Origin: an uncultured Eubacteriales bacterium
GTDB taxonomy: Bacteria; Bacillota; Clostridia; Christensenellales; Pumilibacteraceae
Direction: 5' to 3'
Length of the DNA: 6,333 nt
Assembly (NCBI GenBank): GCA_900553005.1
Contig: USBU01000076.1
Span: forward strand, 1-6,333
Position 1 is the first letter of the stretch, and the number at the start of each line of letters is the position of its first letter. Below, in pieces: positions 5,347-6,333 of this stretch. Below the pieces are notes generated by a model. That model made no database searches. It was not told where the DNA came from and saw only the letters and a program-made list of their open reading frames with translations. The position numbers and the translations under genes are program-made.

Positions 5347-6207
5347 ATGACGGAAAAAGTCTGTCTTAAAATTATTGCAAACAAGTACGATTCTCTTTCG
5401 ACGGTTGAACGCGCGCTGTGCGATTACATACTTAAAAATCCGTCCGAGGTATTAAAAATGACCGCGGCGGAATTCGGCCGAGCCGCAGGATCGGCTCCGG
5501 CCAGTATAATACGGCTGTGCCGCGATCTGGGCTTTGATGGCTTTACCGATTTTAAGATCAGTCTTGCTCTGTCGTTGGGCGGGGACGAGGCGCTTGTTTT
5601 GCCCGAGGTAAAGGAGACGGACACGACGGAGGAGATTTTCCGCAAGGTTTTTGCATCAGGGATAAATACGCTTAACGACACGATGAAAATGTTTGACGTC
5701 GGCATGCTTGATAAAGTTGTCGATATGCTTTTTAACAGCAGAAATATCGCTTTTTACGGAGAGGGCACGTCGGGCACAATAGCGCGCGACGCGTATCATC
5801 GCATCATGCGGTTGGGGCTGCCGGCGTCGTGCGCGACGGAAGTCGATATCATGCTTACGTCCGCGCTCAATCTGGGACAGGGCGATACGGCCGTCGGCGT
5901 GTCGCACAGCGGCAGAGCGCACGATACGGTTTCGGCGCTCAGACAGGCAAAGGCCATGGGCGCCGGAACCATAGCGATTACTTCTTTTGCGGACAGCCCG
6001 ATAAGCGAATATGCGGATATTTGCCTGGTGGCGTATTCTGACGAGAACCGTTACCCGGTGGAGGCGGTTTCTTCGCGCATTGCGCACATTGCGATACTTG
6101 ACGCTTTAAGCGTTGCTCTTGCGCTCAGGGCGCCGGACAGGACGCGCGCGCATTTAAAGCTGATGAAGGAGGCTTTCGAATCCAAACGAATCTCTCGTCA
6201 AAAGTAA
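5347..6207 (+). CDS. RpiR/MurR-family transcriptional regulator (HTH plus SIS domain)
   Basis: This 286-residue protein has the normal length and architecture of RpiR/MurR regulators, cytoplasmic DNA-binding proteins that respond to phosphosugars. The N-terminal HTH domain covers about residues 1-77. Its recognition region runs MTAAEFGRAAGSAPASIIRL and then GFDGFTDFK (38-70), matching the family pattern A-x-x-x-x-x-S-x-x-x-x-x-R-x-x-x-x-x-G-F-x-G-F. The SIS sugar-phosphate domain follows, with NIAFYGEGTSGTIARDAYHR (133-152) and VGVSHSGRAHDTV (183-195). Most SIS domains have Thr where Ala191 stands here, a small departure. The start is the ATG six bases after GGGAGG (5335-5340). It has its own promoter at 5268-5296 and no clear terminator after the stop. 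The perfect promoter 17 bases downstream points to divergently timed, probably regulated, target genes beyond the contig end. The ligand and target genes cannot be identified here. Confidence 0.93.
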   Translation: MTEKVCLKIIANKYDSLSTVERALCDYILKNPSEVLKMTAAEFGRAAGSAPASIIRLCRDLGFDGFTDFKISLALSLGGDEALVLPEVKETDTTEEIFRKVFASGINTLNDTMKMFDVGMLDKVVDMLFNSRNIAFYGEGTSGTIARDAYHRIMRLGLPASCATEVDIMLTSALNLGQGDTAVGVSHSGRAHDTVSALRQAKAMGAGTIAITSFADSPISEYADICLVAYSDENRYPVEAVSSRIAHIAILDALSVALALRAPDRTRAHLKLMKEAFESKRISRQK

Positions 6208-6223
6208 TTTTTTATTAATACTA

Positions 6224-6252
6224 TTGACAATAATAAGTAAATGTATTATAAT
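6224..6252 (+). promoter_or_regulatory. Perfect-consensus SigA-type promoter reading out of the contig
   Basis: TTGACA (6224-6229) and TATAAT (6247-6252) are separated by exactly 17 bases. The -35 box sits inside the small inverted repeat TATTG-A-CAATA (6222-6232), which could be part of an operator. The remaining genomic bases to 6311 contain no ribosome binding site or start codon with support, so they are probably the untranslated leader of a gene lost beyond the contig end. Being directly downstream of an RpiR-type regulator, it is a natural candidate target of that regulator. Confidence 0.82.
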
Positions 6253-6311
6253 ATAAATATAACGCCGTAACGTCATCGGATATAAACGGAAATCTACTTA
6301 CATTTGGGAAA

Positions 6312-6333
6312 CTGTCTCTTATACACATCTGAC
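6312..6333. other. Sequencing adapter: Tn5/Nextera mosaic end plus adapter bases (not genomic)
   Basis: CTGTCTCTTATACACATCT (6312-6330) is the exact reverse complement of the 19-bp Tn5 mosaic end used in Nextera tagmentation libraries. The final GAC (6331-6333) matches the next bases of the read 1 transposase adapter when read outwards. Untrimmed adapter at a contig end explains this fully. The bases should be removed and not read as a natural transposon end. Confidence 0.96.

Noticed and set aside
6185..6213. Terminator after the RpiR-type gene (ACGA-ATCTC-TCGT followed by T-run).
   Set aside because: A four-base stem separated from the T-run by CAAAAGTAA is too weak to call.
6239..6305. 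AAATGTA (6239-6245) and TACATTT (6299-6305) as distant inverted repeats.
   Set aside because: A seven-base AT-rich match over this distance is expected by chance and has no supporting context.
6312..6330. Natural Tn5/IS50 transposon end.
   Set aside because: The exact mosaic-end sequence followed by adapter bases at the very end of the contig is the signature of library preparation, not of a mobile element.

Overview
The window looks like chromosomal DNA from an uncultured member of the Firmicutes, most likely a gut-type clostridial lineage. The reasons are the RecF sequence, strong AGGAGG ribosome binding sites, textbook SigA-type promoters, U-tailed terminators, TTG start use and a BmrCD-like ABC exporter pair. 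All genes lie on the + strand. No rRNA, tRNA, CRISPR array, insertion sequence or phage gene is visible. The last 22 bases are not genomic: they are the Tn5/Nextera mosaic end plus the first bases of the sequencing adapter, so the biological sequence ends at about 6311.

Layout. (1) 1-447 is the C-terminal part of recF. (2) 448-681 is a compact regulatory leader. It holds a perfect-consensus promoter (TTGACA-17-TATAAT), a perfect 8-bp inverted repeat at the expected transcription start, a 24-codon leader ORF with its own ribosome binding site, and a long terminator-like stem-loop inside that ORF. The binding site of the next gene is embedded in the end of the leader ORF. (3) 682-4325 holds two overlapping ABC exporter half-transporter genes. 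Their motifs are complementary: the first has Asp in place of the catalytic Glu but a canonical LSGGQ, and the second has the catalytic Glu but a degenerate LSTGE. This is the pattern of a heterodimeric type IV exporter with one consensus and one degenerate ATP site. A strong terminator closes the operon. (4) 4616-5266 encodes a basic 216-residue protein of unknown function whose sequence order resembles an ABC ATPase domain stripped of its catalytic motifs. (5) 5268-6207 is an RpiR/MurR-family HTH-SIS regulator whose promoter -10 box lies inside the terminator hairpin of the preceding gene. (6) 6224-6252 is another perfect-consensus promoter, firing out of the contig.

How the parts may work together. 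The exporter operon resembles the bmrBCD arrangement of Bacillus subtilis, in which a translated leader peptide upstream of a heterodimeric multidrug exporter controls read-through when ribosomes are inhibited. The leader here has all the parts needed for ribosome-mediated attenuation, but this is inferred from sequence only. The RpiR-type regulator probably controls phosphosugar-related genes beyond the contig end, driven by the promoter at 6224-6252.
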